A stretch of DNA of 64,000 nucleotides from Lewinellaceae bacterium (GCA_020636005.1 JACJYR010000006.1:186001-250000), one strand, 5' to 3'. Shown: positions 44,514 to 54,396, counted from the stretch's first letter. Numbers and translations: made by a program. Notes: generated from the sequence alone by a model not told the origin.

Positions 44514-47500
44514 ATGAACTTTAAATTTAACCAATTTTTGAGGTTTTGTGCGTTGCCGGCCTTGTTCGTGTTGGCGGCAATGACACCTCACATGTTACAA
44601 GCCCAGGATTGTTGCGATCAAGGCGACAAACCAGTTTCCCTCACCTTAATCTATACTGGGGAAGGCTGTTCTGCGACCAACACTACGCAAAGTACCAGCA
44701 AGTACAGTTGCAACAACTACAACGGCGGCCCCGCCGGGGCATCCTCCGTTTATATTGTGGCAAGTAAAAGTGCCAACGGCAGTGGCGATGTGTATTTTGC
44801 AGGAACTGTCAACCTGAATGGCCAATTCACGGCAAGTGCAGCCAATGCCGGAAAAGACAAGCTGGAGTCGAACACCTATTTCACCATTTACACGAGCCAG
44901 GGTGGCAGCCTTAGGGCGGTTATCAAGATCCATACTTCCTGCTCGGCCCCCCTCGTAAGCGGCGAACAGTTTGGTGGCTTGAAAATACAGTCAGTTGCCT
45001 TCAAGAACGGTGTAAACTGTGGCCCGCCTGTTCCGCCGCAGGTATGTCCTACCCCGGTCATTGAAGTACAAACCGGCCAATTATGCGCTGGTGCCCCTGT
45101 TACTTTTACAGCACCGGATTTGGGATTCCCCTGCCTGATGTACGTTTGGGATTTTGGCGCAGGTGCCAATCCACCTGTATTTGTGGGCAAAGGCCCTGTA
45201 ACAGTTACTTTTTCAACACCAGGCACCAAAACCGTTTCGCTTTCCATAGACAATGGTTGCGATGGCAACAACAATAACGGCAATGCCGGCAGCGGGAGTG
45301 GCAGCGGGAGTGGCAGTGGTAGCGGCAGTGGCAGCGGCAGTGGCGGTTCAGGGTCTGGTAGTGGTTCAGGTGCCGGCGCCAATGTTACGCCGGTAATTTG
45401 TCCAACTCCTTGCGGGCCAGTTGGAGCAGGAAGCGGTTCCGGTTCTGGTTCTGGTGGCAGTGGCTCTGGAAGCGGGGATCCTTGCAACCAGGGTTCTGGC
45501 TCCGGGAGCGGTTCTGGAAGCGGTTCTGGAAGCGGCGGCAGCGGTTCTGGAAGCGGCTCGGGCAGTGGCAACGCCAATACGGGCGGAGGTTTTGCCCAGC
45601 CTTGCCTTGAGTGCAGGAAGACAACAACCATTACAGTTACCATAGAGAACTGCAATCCCTGTGTAAACCAAGGTGGCGATACCGACGGTGATGGCGTTTG
45701 CAACAACCAGGACTGTGCGCCCAACAATCCGAACCTGCCGACCACCCCGGGCACTGCCTGCGACGATGGCAACCCAAACACGGTCAACGACTTGATCCAG
45801 GCGGATGGCTGCTCCTGCGCCGGTGTCTTCAACCCTTGCGCTGCCCAGGGCGGCGACAGCGATAACGATGGTGTCTGCAACAACCAGGATTGCGCACCAT
45901 TCGACCCGAACTTTCCGAAACCCGCAGGAACACCTTGTAATGACGGCAACCCCAACACGTTGAACGACGTGATACAATCAGACGGGTGCTCTTGTGCTGG
46001 TACCTTTAACCCCTGCGCCACCCAGGGCGGCGACAGCGACTTCGACGGCGTTTGCGATTTTGTGGACTGTGCCCCGCTCAACCCGAACTTGCCGAAACCG
46101 GCCGGCACACCCTGCAACGACTTCAACCCGAATACGATCAACGATGTGATTCAAGCCGATGGTTGCTCTTGTGCAGGGGTATTCAATCCTTGTGCTGGAC
46201 AGGGCGGCGATACGGATGGCGATGGTGTTTGCAACAACCAAGATTGCAGGCCCAATGATCCGGCATTCCCGGCTGCTCCGGGCACGGCCTGCAACGACGG
46301 AAATCCAAATACGGTGAACGACGTAGTGCAGGCAGATGGCTGCTCCTGTGCAGGCACACCTATCAACCCTTGTGTGAACCAGGGCGGCGATACGGATGGC
46401 GATGGTGTTTGCAACAACCAGGATTGCAAACCTTTTGACCCTGCTTTCCCGGCTGCGCCCGGCACGGCCTGCAACGATGGAAATCCAAATACGGTGAACG
46501 ACGTAGTGCAGGCAGATGGCTGTTCCTGCGCAGGTACGCCAATCCAGGTGTGCGACAACGTCATCAACGGCGGCACGATTGGTTTTGGCCCGGCCTGCCT
46601 GGGCAGTACGACCATTTCCTGCAATGCCAATGCACCCACCATCACCAATTGTGCAACACCAACTGGAGGTAGCGGTAATTTGGAAACTATTTGGCTGAAA
46701 AGCACGACCAGTTGCACTTATCCGACTACCACCGCTGCCCAGGTGATGGCAGGGCTTGACCCTCACTGGACTGTTATTGCCGGCGCTAGCGGCTTGACGT
46801 ACGATCCCGGGCAAGTTTCACAAAGCACCTGCTACCTGCGCTGCACCCGCCGGGCTGGTTGTGATGTTTATCTTGAATCCAACATCATCAGCCTGACTGC
46901 GAACTGCAACAACGCAGCACCCGATTGCAGCAACATTGGCGTCACTGCAGGCCAGGGCAAGATTCAGATCACCGGATTGAATGGCGCCCCGGTTGTCATG
47001 GTACAGGTCTGGACTATTGGTTGGAGCTATGTGTTCGATTGCTCTGGAACTTGCGGCGGCAACACCATCAACATTCCGGTAGGCCCCGGCGCATACCGTG
47101 TAAAAGTGAAATACGCCAATGCACAATGGAATACGGTTTGTGAGCGGAATGAAGTAGTAAATGTGGTCAACGCCCTTTTAGCGGCGGGAAGCAATTTTGA
47201 TTTCGAGGCCAACAAATACGACGAACATGCAGAGCTTCAGTGGGTACACAACCAGGGCAAACTGGTGCAAAACTATGTACTCGAACGCTCCACCGATGAC
47301 ATTGACTATGAGACCCTTGAAAGTGTACCTTCCGAAGGCGGCACCAACAATGAGTTTTACAATGGCTATGACATGGCACCAGTCAAAGGAGACAATTTCT
47401 ACCGTGTCCGCATGGATTTGAAGGATGGCACCGTCGCCTATTCAAACGTCAAGCTCATCCACTACGACGACCTTATGGATTTCGGGCTGTTCCCGAACCC

Positions 47501-47729
47501 GGCCAATGATTTTGTGAAGTTGAACCTGGAAACGGAAATCGGCAACACACTGGATATTGTGATATACAACAACCTTGGGGTGGTCGTGAAACAGTTCCAC
47601 CTCAACGAAGTGTACAGCAAATACTACCAGATGGACATCCGTGATGTGCGGGAAGGCCATTACATCGTGAAAGTGACACGTGACGGCAAACGGCCTGTCG
47701 CCAAAACCTTGATGGTAGGAAAACCTTAA
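44514..47729 (+). CDS. Secreted T9SS type A protein with Ser-Gly linkers and calcium-binding repeats
   Basis: A 1071-residue protein with a signal peptide (about 1-31, ending LQAQ). An N-terminal Cys-containing domain (about 32-165) is followed by a PKD-like domain (about 180-245, LMYVWDFGAG). Three Ser-Gly runs come next (about 255-355), with CPTPCGP and DPCNQGSG between them. Five tandem ~59-residue repeats follow (381-675), each with GGDTDGDGVCNNQDC, a thrombospondin-type-3/EF-hand-like Ca-binding loop, and DGCSCAG. A Cys-rich part leads to the type A sorting domain (about 989-1071: FGLFPNPANDFVKLNLE). Probably an extended adhesin or matrix protein. Confidence 0.87.
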   Translation: MNFKFNQFLRFCALPALFVLAAMTPHMLQAQDCCDQGDKPVSLTLIYTGEGCSATNTTQSTSKYSCNNYNGGPAGASSVYIVASKSANGSGDVYFAGTVNLNGQFTASAANAGKDKLESNTYFTIYTSQGGSLRAVIKIHTSCSAPLVSGEQFGGLKIQSVAFKNGVNCGPPVPPQVCPTPVIEVQTGQLCAGAPVTFTAPDLGFPCLMYVWDFGAGANPPVFVGKGPVTVTFSTPGTKTVSLSIDNGCDGNNNNGNAGSGSGSGSGSGSGSGSGSGGSGSGSGSGAGANVTPVICPTPCGPVGAGSGSGSGSGGSGSGSGDPCNQGSGSGSGSGSGSGSGGSGSGSGSGSGNANTGGGFAQPCLECRKTTTITVTIENCNPCVNQGGDTDGDGVCNNQDCAPNNPNLPTTPGTACDDGNPNTVNDLIQADGCSCAGVFNPCAAQGGDSDNDGVCNNQDCAPFDPNFPKPAGTPCNDGNPNTLNDVIQSDGCSCAGTFNPCATQGGDSDFDGVCDFVDCAPLNPNLPKPAGTPCNDFNPNTINDVIQADGCSCAGVFNPCAGQGGDTDGDGVCNNQDCRPNDPAFPAAPGTACNDGNPNTVNDVVQADGCSCAGTPINPCVNQGGDTDGDGVCNNQDCKPFDPAFPAAPGTACNDGNPNTVNDVVQADGCSCAGTPIQVCDNVINGGTIGFGPACLGSTTISCNANAPTITNCATPTGGSGNLETIWLKSTTSCTYPTTTAAQVMAGLDPHWTVIAGASGLTYDPGQVSQSTCYLRCTRRAGCDVYLESNIISLTANCNNAAPDCSNIGVTAGQGKIQITGLNGAPVVMVQVWTIGWSYVFDCSGTCGGNTINIPVGPGAYRVKVKYANAQWNTVCERNEVVNVVNALLAAGSNFDFEANKYDEHAELQWVHNQGKLVQNYVLERSTDDIDYETLESVPSEGGTNNEFYNGYDMAPVKGDNFYRVRMDLKDGTVAYSNVKLIHYDDLMDFGLFPNPANDFVKLNLETEIGNTLDIVIYNNLGVVVKQFHLNEVYSKYYQMDIRDVREGHYIVKVTRDGKRPVAKTLMVGKP
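45285..45570 (+). repeat. (Ser-Gly)n-coding low-complexity repeats
   Basis: Three blocks of (AGC/AGT/TCT/TCC GG-N)n are separated by short Cys-Pro-containing segments. Codon use for Ser and Gly varies, so the blocks are not pure short-period DNA repeats throughout. Confidence 0.8.
45654..46539 (+). repeat. Five tandem ~177-bp Cys-rich calcium-binding repeats
   Basis: Each unit begins NPC-x-x-Q-GGD, carries a DxDxDGVC loop and ends DGCSCAG. The fourth and fifth units are nearly identical at DNA level around 46263-46360 and 46440-46540; the third carries the variant DFDGVCDFVDC. Confidence 0.85.
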
Positions 47730-47733
47730 GTAA

Positions 47734-47805
47734 GCAGGCTGAATTGTTCGACACAATTGGTGCTGTTGGAAATTAAAGATTCACATCGGTAAATGGTTTG
47801 GATTC
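47734..47805 (+). repeat. 3'-flanking repeat, copy 2
   Basis: About 80% identical to 32530-32600, and also directly after the stop codon of a large T9SS substrate gene. Confidence 0.65.
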
Positions 47806-47927
47806 GGCCATTTTCAACGGTTGACAACAAAGTCAAACCATTTTCAAACGTGTCGAACCAATTCAAACTACTTCTTAATCATAAATACTTTTCCAGGTAA
47901 GTACTGAAAAGGTTATTTTAATCAAAC

Positions 47928-47957
47928 AACAGCCGCCCGGGTTTCCGGGCGGCTGTT
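47928..47957. terminator. Bidirectional intrinsic terminator
   Basis: AACAGCCGCCCGG / CCGGGCGGCTGTT with a GTTT loop and A/T on both sides, between two convergent giant genes. Confidence 0.9.
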
Positions 47958-47961
47958 TTGT

Positions 47962-50835
47962 TTACCACCAAATCTGGAGATATCCGGACAGCCATTTGCT
48001 GCCATCCCCCAAATCTATGAGGTAGAAATAGGTGCCAAACGGCAGTCGTTTTCCTTGCCAATAGCCATCCCAATCGTTCCGGTAGTTTTTCGTCTGAAAC
48101 ACCTTGTTGCCCCACCGGTTGAAGACCATGATGTTGTGGTTGGGATAGGCGCCAATACCGTCAATTTTGAAGAAATCGTTCACGCCATCGCCGTTGGGCG
48201 AGAAGCCATTATATACAATGAGCCCATCGCAGGAAACCTTGACAAATACCAGGGTGGACTGGCAGCCGAACGCCGTGCATACCTGGTAACTAAATTGGTC
48301 CAATGGCCCGTCATCGTTGCAGTAGCCTTCTTCTGGCACGTAGTTGATGGTGCCGTCGCCATTCAGTATAACGGAACCATGTTGGGGCTGGGCCAGGATA
48401 GTCATAGAGACTATGCTGTCGGGAATAATGTCATTGAGCAGTACTTCGCCCGTTATCGGGATGTTTTTTGTCGTGCAAAGTGAATCTGGCAACAGGGCAA
48501 AGTCATCGTCAATCACCGTCACGTGGATATAGGTTGTATCGCATATTCCCGCATCGTCGCAGATGACATAGCAGGCATCTGTTTCCCCCGGTTCGAGGGC
48601 CACTACCTCCACGCAAACAGTGGAGGGCAAAATGGCCAAATCAGCTGCTGTGATAATGCTTTCACCGCAAGCACTGAAGACGCCGCTGACCTCGCCTTCC
48701 AGTTCCTCCGTGCTCAGGCAGATGGTATCAAGCGTACCGACGGGCATGGTAATTTCAACGAAATCTGGTGTTACACAAACAACACGGAGGTTGAATGAGT
48801 CCACCTCGGCAGTCAGGAGATTAGTGACCACCACCATGTTGTTCCCTTCCGGCAGGTTCAGGTAAGTGCTGTTGGCGGTAAACTGCTGGTACAGTTCAAG
48901 GATGGCCTCCGTGCTGTTGCTCAATTGGCGGATGGTCATCTTGCTGTAATAAATCTGGGGGTTTCCGCCGGAAATGGTGCGGGTCGTTTCATCGATAGTC
49001 CAGGTTCCGAAAATATCCCACTGGTTCATCCAGGCGACGAGCTCTTCAATCGTTTGAAAATCAACGGTGTAGTTGTTGCCGGCGATGTTCCAGTCTTCCA
49101 GCAGGTAGGGCCCCTGGCCGCCCGCCGCCAATAATGCACCGTAAGAATAATAGCGATCCCGCAAATAATCACAGGTACCAAATTCGCCCGTGTAAGGGCT
49201 GCCATTTACTTCAAAACCATAATCGCCCAGCTTTGCATAGGGGATGTCCATGCAGAAAAACGGGTCGGTCACCCCGCAATTGTAAACAAGGAGCAAGGTG
49301 TCTTGCGGTGTGGGCGCCTGTGGGCAAACGAGCGGGATATTGTTGTTGAAAATAAAAGGATCGCCGGGCTGCAGGTTGAAGGACAAATAGTAAGGGTTGG
49401 CCTGGCACCCAACATCGGTCAGCAGCAGGTTGGCCGTATCTGCACCGAGCACTACCGGGTCAGCCATGCCCGTGGGGTCAATCGCTCCTGGCTGGGGAAG
49501 GCAATCCTGGCTAAAGGTGTAGTTGGCTGGGGGGGTATAGACCAATTGGTAGTTCCCTGGAGTGCCATCCGTGTAAAATTCATAATAGCCGGTAAAACCA
49601 TCCGAAACGATAAAGACCTCACCCGGACCAGTGACAGCAATGGAGCCTCCGGTCACGAGTTCCCCGGTGTTTTCACAATACAAATAACCAGTTGGGTCGT
49701 GCGGAAGAAGCTGGATGCTTTGTTGATCCATATCGTCTTCGGCACTATCGCCATTATTGGGCGTCGAATCTATATCTGTAATTGGGTTTCCAAAGGAATC
49801 TGTCGCCCCGGCCACTTCGGCCGTATTGTTGATCCACTGGCTGGAAGCACCGTACCTGACTGCCAGCACGATTTCGACAGAAGCGGATGCACCCGGCAGC
49901 AATGGCCCGGCGATGGTATATTGGGCCATGCCTGGTGTTGACACATCCCAGGCCAGTGAATTGTTGCCAGGTACCAATTCGGGTGAAATGAAATCGGATA
50001 TCAAAATATTCGACACAGCTATATTTCCCTCGTTGGTCACGGTTATCAAATAATGGATTTCGTCACCAACATCCACCTGTGCCAGCTGACCCGGCGCCAG
50101 GGTTTTTGCAAGGGAAAGGTCGAAATATTGGCCGCACGATTCTTCCACAATAACGGGGCAGCAAAGCCCGGTCGGACAACCCGAAGTATTGACAATAAAA
50201 GTATAACTACCCGGAAGGGAAGCAGTATAAACCTGGCCCGTTCCCACAGCAACCAGGCCGTTGCCATCCTCCCTGAACCATTCGTAACCACTGAACCCGT
50301 CGGGGGCTTCCATGGTTACGGTTTCCCCTTCACTGGTACATATCTGGTACGGAATGCTCAAACAGGAGGTGGCCATATCGTCTTCCGGCAAAAAGCCATT
50401 GCCCGGCTCAGAATCAATATCCATTTCGTTTTGTGCCCAAACTTCTGCCTGGAGGTAAATCACCCCTTCAGCAAGGATAACAACTTTCAATTCCAGTTCA
50501 AGCTCGGCAATGTTTGCCCCCAGGGCGTTTCCGATTTGCCAGATGCCTGAAACGGGATCGTAGGTAGTTCCAATGGGTGGAATAGCCAGCCAAAAAGAAG
50601 TGCCGGACGGGATGGCAGTTTTGACGGAAAGCCCTGTATTATTGCTTTGCCCCTCGTTTTTTACCTGGATAAAAAAGGAAACGGTGTCGCCCGGAATGGC
50701 TGAGGAAGTGGATGAAAAAGCACCAATGGAAACATCATTGTACAACTGACCGAAAGCCAACTGGCCGGACAGCATCAACAGGGTGATGAATATTTGCGTG
50801 TGCCTTCCCCATAATAGGTTTGAGAAGGAGTTCAT
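47962..50835 (-). CDS. Secreted DUF11 protein with T9SS type B sorting domain
   Basis: A 957-residue protein with a signal peptide (about 1-29, ending LAFGQ). DUF11-like domains are at about 30-155 (DTVSFFIQVKNEGQSN) and 237-355 (DEIHYLITVTNEGNIAVSN), each followed by an SPxNGDSAEDD-type segment. Between them is a short Ig/PKD-like unit (GYEWFREDGNGLVAVGTG). An SdrB-like domain (about 385-450) is followed by a ~110-residue module (528-640: GQGPYLLEDWNIAGN ... LVAWMNQWDIFGTW) that recurs in the last gene of the window. A 'CDTT'-type domain and a Big_9-like domain (about 790-870) precede the type B tail (about 875-957: FSPNGDGVNDFFKIDG, VFNRWGNKVF). It is likely exported to the surface by T9SS. 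Confidence 0.87.
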   Translation of the reverse strand: MNSFSNLLWGRHTQIFITLLMLSGQLAFGQLYNDVSIGAFSSTSSAIPGDTVSFFIQVKNEGQSNNTGLSVKTAIPSGTSFWLAIPPIGTTYDPVSGIWQIGNALGANIAELELELKVVILAEGVIYLQAEVWAQNEMDIDSEPGNGFLPEDDMATSCLSIPYQICTSEGETVTMEAPDGFSGYEWFREDGNGLVAVGTGQVYTASLPGSYTFIVNTSGCPTGLCCPVIVEESCGQYFDLSLAKTLAPGQLAQVDVGDEIHYLITVTNEGNIAVSNILISDFISPELVPGNNSLAWDVSTPGMAQYTIAGPLLPGASASVEIVLAVRYGASSQWINNTAEVAGATDSFGNPITDIDSTPNNGDSAEDDMDQQSIQLLPHDPTGYLYCENTGELVTGGSIAVTGPGEVFIVSDGFTGYYEFYTDGTPGNYQLVYTPPANYTFSQDCLPQPGAIDPTGMADPVVLGADTANLLLTDVGCQANPYYLSFNLQPGDPFIFNNNIPLVCPQAPTPQDTLLLVYNCGVTDPFFCMDIPYAKLGDYGFEVNGSPYTGEFGTCDYLRDRYYSYGALLAAGGQGPYLLEDWNIAGNNYTVDFQTIEELVAWMNQWDIFGTWTIDETTRTISGGNPQIYYSKMTIRQLSNSTEAILELYQQFTANSTYLNLPEGNNMVVVTNLLTAEVDSFNLRVVCVTPDFVEITMPVGTLDTICLSTEELEGEVSGVFSACGESIITAADLAILPSTVCVEVVALEPGETDACYVICDDAGICDTTYIHVTVIDDDFALLPDSLCTTKNIPITGEVLLNDIIPDSIVSMTILAQPQHGSVILNGDGTINYVPEEGYCNDDGPLDQFSYQVCTAFGCQSTLVFVKVSCDGLIVYNGFSPNGDGVNDFFKIDGIGAYPNHNIMVFNRWGNKVFQTKNYRNDWDGYWQGKRLPFGTYFYLIDLGDGSKWLSGYLQIWW

Positions 50836-50954
50836 TCGTTCAAGTTTTTATTCTTTATGTCTTGTTTCAAACCGGTCTCCCGGTGCATCAAGGTGTTTTA
50901 TGCTATCATAAAATTGGGTTTGCAGTTAAATTTTTCGTTGAAGTATGGTAAAAA

Positions 50955-50994
50955 AAAATGCAATGCCATCACAACTTGGGAGGCATTGCATTTT
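50955..50994 (-). terminator. Intrinsic terminator downstream of the 222-bp-repeat gene
   Basis: Stem AAAATGCAATGCC / GGCATTGCATTTT (13 bp). On the reverse strand it is followed by eight T. It separates the giant gene ending at 51214 from the next reverse gene; the 380-base gap otherwise shows only the hairpin at 51169-51201. Confidence 0.8.
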
Positions 50995-51168
50995 ATCATT
51001 TTTAACCAAACTTGCAATTTGCAGGCCAATAAAGAAAAGCCTGAAATTGTTGAAATGAGTTATCAGGAATTATTGAGTCTTTTGAAAACCAGGTGATTAG
51101 CCATTCCGCTTTTCAACGTACTTGCAAAAATCTTCATTCCCGATGTCGAATCTATGTTGTCGAATAGG

Positions 51169-51201
51169 TGACCGGCAACTGGAAAAACCAATCGCCGGTC
51201 A
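51169..51201. repeat. Hairpin just after the stop codon of the 222-bp-repeat gene
   Basis: TGACCGGC pairs with GCCGGTCA, with weaker inner pairing. There is no T-tract, so it is probably an RNA 3'-end structure rather than the main terminator. Confidence 0.45.
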
Positions 51202-51213
51202 TCTTTCACGCAT

Positions 51214-54200
51214 TTAATTTTTCGTCGTCTGTACGGGCAGGCAAATCTGCGCCGGGCAGTTCACATCTATCAAATAGGTTTCAACCTCCCCACTGTTCAG
51301 GTAACCGCCAGGCGTTGTCGGCTGGGTGTTGCTCAAGCGTACGACCAAACCGATGTTCGTACCAGTAGTTGCAGTTGATGGCACTGTGATGGTCATGTAA
51401 CCTGGGAAGCTTCCACCACTGTCATCCAGGCTCACCACATGTTCGCCCGGGTCGTCGAAGTCGCCGTCGCCATTCCAGTCAATCCATGCTTCCAGGTAGG
51501 CCGTATTGCCAGTTGTATTGGTTACAGTGAAAGGCACCCTGATAGTCCCGCCTGGCACGATGTCGTAGGTAGATCCGACAACAACGCCGTCGTCATCGTC
51601 GCCGCCATCCGTGTCGTCACCGTCACCGTTGGCGCTGGGCTGGCCATCGCTGTCCGCATCTATGTTTGTACCCAGATGGAGGCCGGTAATGATACCGTGG
51701 CTTGGGCCGCCATCAGCAGCAGTAGTCGAGTAGTTGCCACCGACGGAAGCATCTGGCAAGTCTCCGTAGTCAACCGTGCAGGAGCCGGTAATTATTTCCT
51801 GCGCCGTTGCGGTGCAGCCATTAGCCCCGGTTACAGTTACCGTGTAGGTACCCGCTGTGGTCACGCTGATATTAGCTGTTGTTTCTGTGGTTGACCACAA
51901 GTAACTGACCCCGCCCGTAGCTGTGAGTGAAATCGAAGTCTGGATACAGGTCAAAGCAGTTGTCCCGGTATTGTTCGTGATGCCGGCCGTCGGCGGCGTG
52001 ATGTCTTGCGTGATGACCAGTTGAGAGGTTGCCGTGCAGCCGTTCGCACCCGTCACCGTCACCGTGTAGGTGCCGGGCGTGGTGATGCTCGTCGCTGCCG
52101 TCGCATCGCTGTTCGACCATAGGTAGCTCGTGCCGCCCGTGGCCGTCAGGTCTATCTGCGTGGTCGTACAGGTCAGGACGGTTGTCCCTGTGTTGTTCGT
52201 GATGCCGGCAGTCGGCGGCGTGATGTCTTGCGTGATGACCAGTTGAGAGGTCGCCGTGCAGCCGTTCGCACCCGTCACCGTCACCGTGTAGGTGCCGGGC
52301 GTGGTGATGCTCGTCGCTGCCGTCGCATCGCTGTTCGACCATAGGTAGCTCGTGCCGCCCGTGGCCGTCAGGTCTATCTGCGTGGTCGTACAGGTCAGGA
52401 CGGTTGTCCCTGTGTTGTTCGTGATGCCGGCAGTCGGCGGCGTGATGTCTTGCGTGATGACCAGTTGAGAGGTTGCCGTGCAGCCGTTCGCACCCGTCAC
52501 CGTCACCGTGTAGGTGCCGGGCGTGGTGATGCTCGTCGCTGCCGTCGCATCGCTGTTCGACCATAGGTAGCTCGTGCCGCCCGTGGCCGTCAGGTCTATC
52601 TGCGTGGTCGTACAGGTCAGGACGGTTGTCCCTGTGTTGTTCGTGATGCCGGCCGTCGGCGGCGTGATGTCTTGCGTGATGACCAGTTGAGAGGTTGCCG
52701 TACAGCCGTTCGCACCCGTCACCGTCACCGTGTAGGTGCCGGGCGTGGTGATGCTCGTCGCTGCCGTCGCATCGCTGTTCGACCATAGGTAGCTCGTGCC
52801 GCCCGTGGCCGTCAGGTCTATCTGCGTGGTCGTACAGGTCAGGACGGTTGTCCCTGTGTTGTTCGTGATGCCGGCCGTCGGCGGCGTGATGTCTTGCGTG
52901 ATGACCAGTTGAGAGGTCGCCGTGCAGCCGTTCGCACCCGTCACCGTCACCGTGTAGGTGCCGGGCGTGGTGATGCTCGTCGCTGCCGTCGCATCGCTGT
53001 TCGACCATAGGTAGCTCGTGCCGCCCGTGGCCGTCAGGTCTATCTGCGTGGTCGTACAGGTCAGGACGGTCGTCCCTGTGTTGTTCGTGATGCCGGCAGT
53101 GGGCGGCGTAATGTCTTGCGTGATGACCAGTTGCGACGTAGCCGTGCAGCCGTTCGCACCCGTCACCGTCACCGTGTAGGTGCCGGGCGTGGTGATGCTC
53201 GTCGCTGCCGTCGCATCGCTGTTCGACCATAGGTAGCTCGTGCCGCCCGTGGCCGTCAGGTCTATCTGCGTGGTCGTACAGGTCAGGACGGTTGTCCCTG
53301 TGTTGTTCGTGATGCCGGCAGTGGGCGGCGTGATGTCTTGCGTGATGACCAGTTGCGACGTAGCCGTACAGCCGTTCGCACCCGTCACCGTCACCGTGTA
53401 GGTGCCGGGTGTGGTGATGCTCGTCGCTGCCGTCGCATCGCTGTTCGACCATAAGTAGCTCGTGCCGCCCGTGGCCGTCAGGTCTATCTGTGGGGTCGTA
53501 CAGGTCAGGACGGTCGTCCCTGTGTTGTTCGTGATGCCGGCAGTGGGGAGTGCTTTGTATTGAACCGTTATCGGGCAACATGACCCACCGCTACAGGCCC
53601 CAACTGCACCTCCGTTGACAGTGAAAGTGAAATCCCCTTCTTCTGTTATGTTATAGGTTTGGGAGGTTGCCCCGCTAATAGGGTTGCCGTCTTTGAACCA
53701 TTGATAGGACGTATATCCGGCAGGAGCAGTCGCTGTGAGATCAATAGTGGAACCCGCACAATATTCTACTGGAACCGTTACGCAAGCTGCTGCATAATCA
53801 TCTTCCAACGGACTGGCATCAGTCGGGTCTGAGTCACCATCGTATTCGGTCATGTCAGTGATATGGGATTGCAATGTTTGGGCTCCTTCTCCGGTCATCT
53901 CGACTACTAAAGTCATGGAAACAGAAGCAGTCCCGCTGCTGATGTTGCCTATATCCCAGACATGTGTGGTAGTATTATAGGAACCTGTACCGGGAACCGC
54001 TGACACAAAGGATGTACCTGCGGGCAAAATATTGGTTACTTTAACCCCGGTTACACTGGTAGCCCCCTGATTGTTGACAGTAATGGTGAAAGTCACGTTG
54101 TCGCCGATAGCAACAGTTCCGGATGTGGTGGAGACGCTTAATGACAGGTCGTTTTGACCAAAAAGGGAAAATGCCGTGCAAAACGTCACTGCCCAAACGG

Positions 54201-54228
54201 TCAGTAGTTTTTGTACTGAAGGTCGCAT
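51214..54228 (-). CDS. Secreted protein with eight 74-residue repeats and GEVED domain; novel C-terminal tail
   Basis: About 1004 residues from the ATG at 54228 (MRPSVQKLLTVWAVTF; signal ending SLFGQ); the frame is open 27 codons further up but starts less plausibly. A DUF11-like domain (about 25-140, GDNVTFTITVNNQGATS) and an Ig-like unit (about 165-225) precede eight 74-residue repeats (about 229-819), each with ITNNTGTTVLTC, GGTSYLW and GANGCTATSQ. A GEVED-type domain follows (about 825-990: DYGDLPDAS, DWNGDGDFDDPGEH, GEVETYLIDV). There is no type A or B sorting domain; the end is CPAQICLPVQTTKN, very like the end of the neighbouring giant. Confidence 0.85.
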   Translation of the reverse strand: MRPSVQKLLTVWAVTFCTAFSLFGQNDLSLSVSTTSGTVAIGDNVTFTITVNNQGATSVTGVKVTNILPAGTSFVSAVPGTGSYNTTTHVWDIGNISSGTASVSMTLVVEMTGEGAQTLQSHITDMTEYDGDSDPTDASPLEDDYAAACVTVPVEYCAGSTIDLTATAPAGYTSYQWFKDGNPISGATSQTYNITEEGDFTFTVNGGAVGACSGGSCCPITVQYKALPTAGITNNTGTTVLTCTTPQIDLTATGGTSYLWSNSDATAATSITTPGTYTVTVTGANGCTATSQLVITQDITPPTAGITNNTGTTVLTCTTTQIDLTATGGTSYLWSNSDATAATSITTPGTYTVTVTGANGCTATSQLVITQDITPPTAGITNNTGTTVLTCTTTQIDLTATGGTSYLWSNSDATAATSITTPGTYTVTVTGANGCTATSQLVITQDITPPTAGITNNTGTTVLTCTTTQIDLTATGGTSYLWSNSDATAATSITTPGTYTVTVTGANGCTATSQLVITQDITPPTAGITNNTGTTVLTCTTTQIDLTATGGTSYLWSNSDATAATSITTPGTYTVTVTGANGCTATSQLVITQDITPPTAGITNNTGTTVLTCTTTQIDLTATGGTSYLWSNSDATAATSITTPGTYTVTVTGANGCTATSQLVITQDITPPTAGITNNTGTTVLTCTTTQIDLTATGGTSYLWSNSDATAATSITTPGTYTVTVTGANGCTATSQLVITQDITPPTAGITNNTGTTALTCIQTSISLTATGGVSYLWSTTETTANISVTTAGTYTVTVTGANGCTATAQEIITGSCTVDYGDLPDASVGGNYSTTAADGGPSHGIITGLHLGTNIDADSDGQPSANGDGDDTDGGDDDDGVVVGSTYDIVPGGTIRVPFTVTNTTGNTAYLEAWIDWNGDGDFDDPGEHVVSLDDSGGSFPGYMTITVPSTATTGTNIGLVVRLSNTQPTTPGGYLNSGEVETYLIDVNCPAQICLPVQTTKN
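51770..53545 (-). repeat. Eight tandem 222-bp repeats, six to seven nearly identical
   Basis: The word GTGATGCCGG recurs at 51977, 52199, 52421, 52643, 52865, 53087, 53309 and 53531, exactly 222 bases apart. The inner units differ by only a few bases each; the unit nearest 51770 is divergent. The length is a multiple of three and the reading frame is kept throughout. Confidence 0.92.
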
Positions 54229-54396
54229 TTGTGTGTTGAGTTTGGTTAAAAAAAAAATTAAAACAGCCGAGGCTGAAACGGGGGAATGGGTGTAATGAGA
54301 GGGAGGCATTCAACACTAAAAATGCGAAAGGCCTCCAATAAAACTATGAATGATGAACGATGAATGAGGAACTGAAAAGTAGTGCAAAACCCATCG

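Noticed and set aside
44888..46141. A 417-codon reverse open frame, Pro/Leu/Glu-rich
   Set aside because: It is antisense to the Ser-Gly and calcium-binding repeats of the 1071-residue gene; the PLPEPLPEP runs are the complement of (Ser-Gly)n codons.
50857..51096. Small 79-codon forward frame
   Set aside because: It overlaps the terminator hairpin at 50955-50994 and has no recognisable features or start context.
51770..53545. CRISPR array
   Set aside because: The repeat is 222 bases, contiguous, without spacers, and codes for protein in one frame.
51872..53581. A 569-codon open frame on the reverse strand, rich in His, Asp and Arg
   Set aside because: It overlaps the 222-bp repeat array in another frame of the same strand. 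Because 222 is divisible by three, any stop-free frame is repeated through the array; the composition is not protein-like and there is no plausible start or signal.
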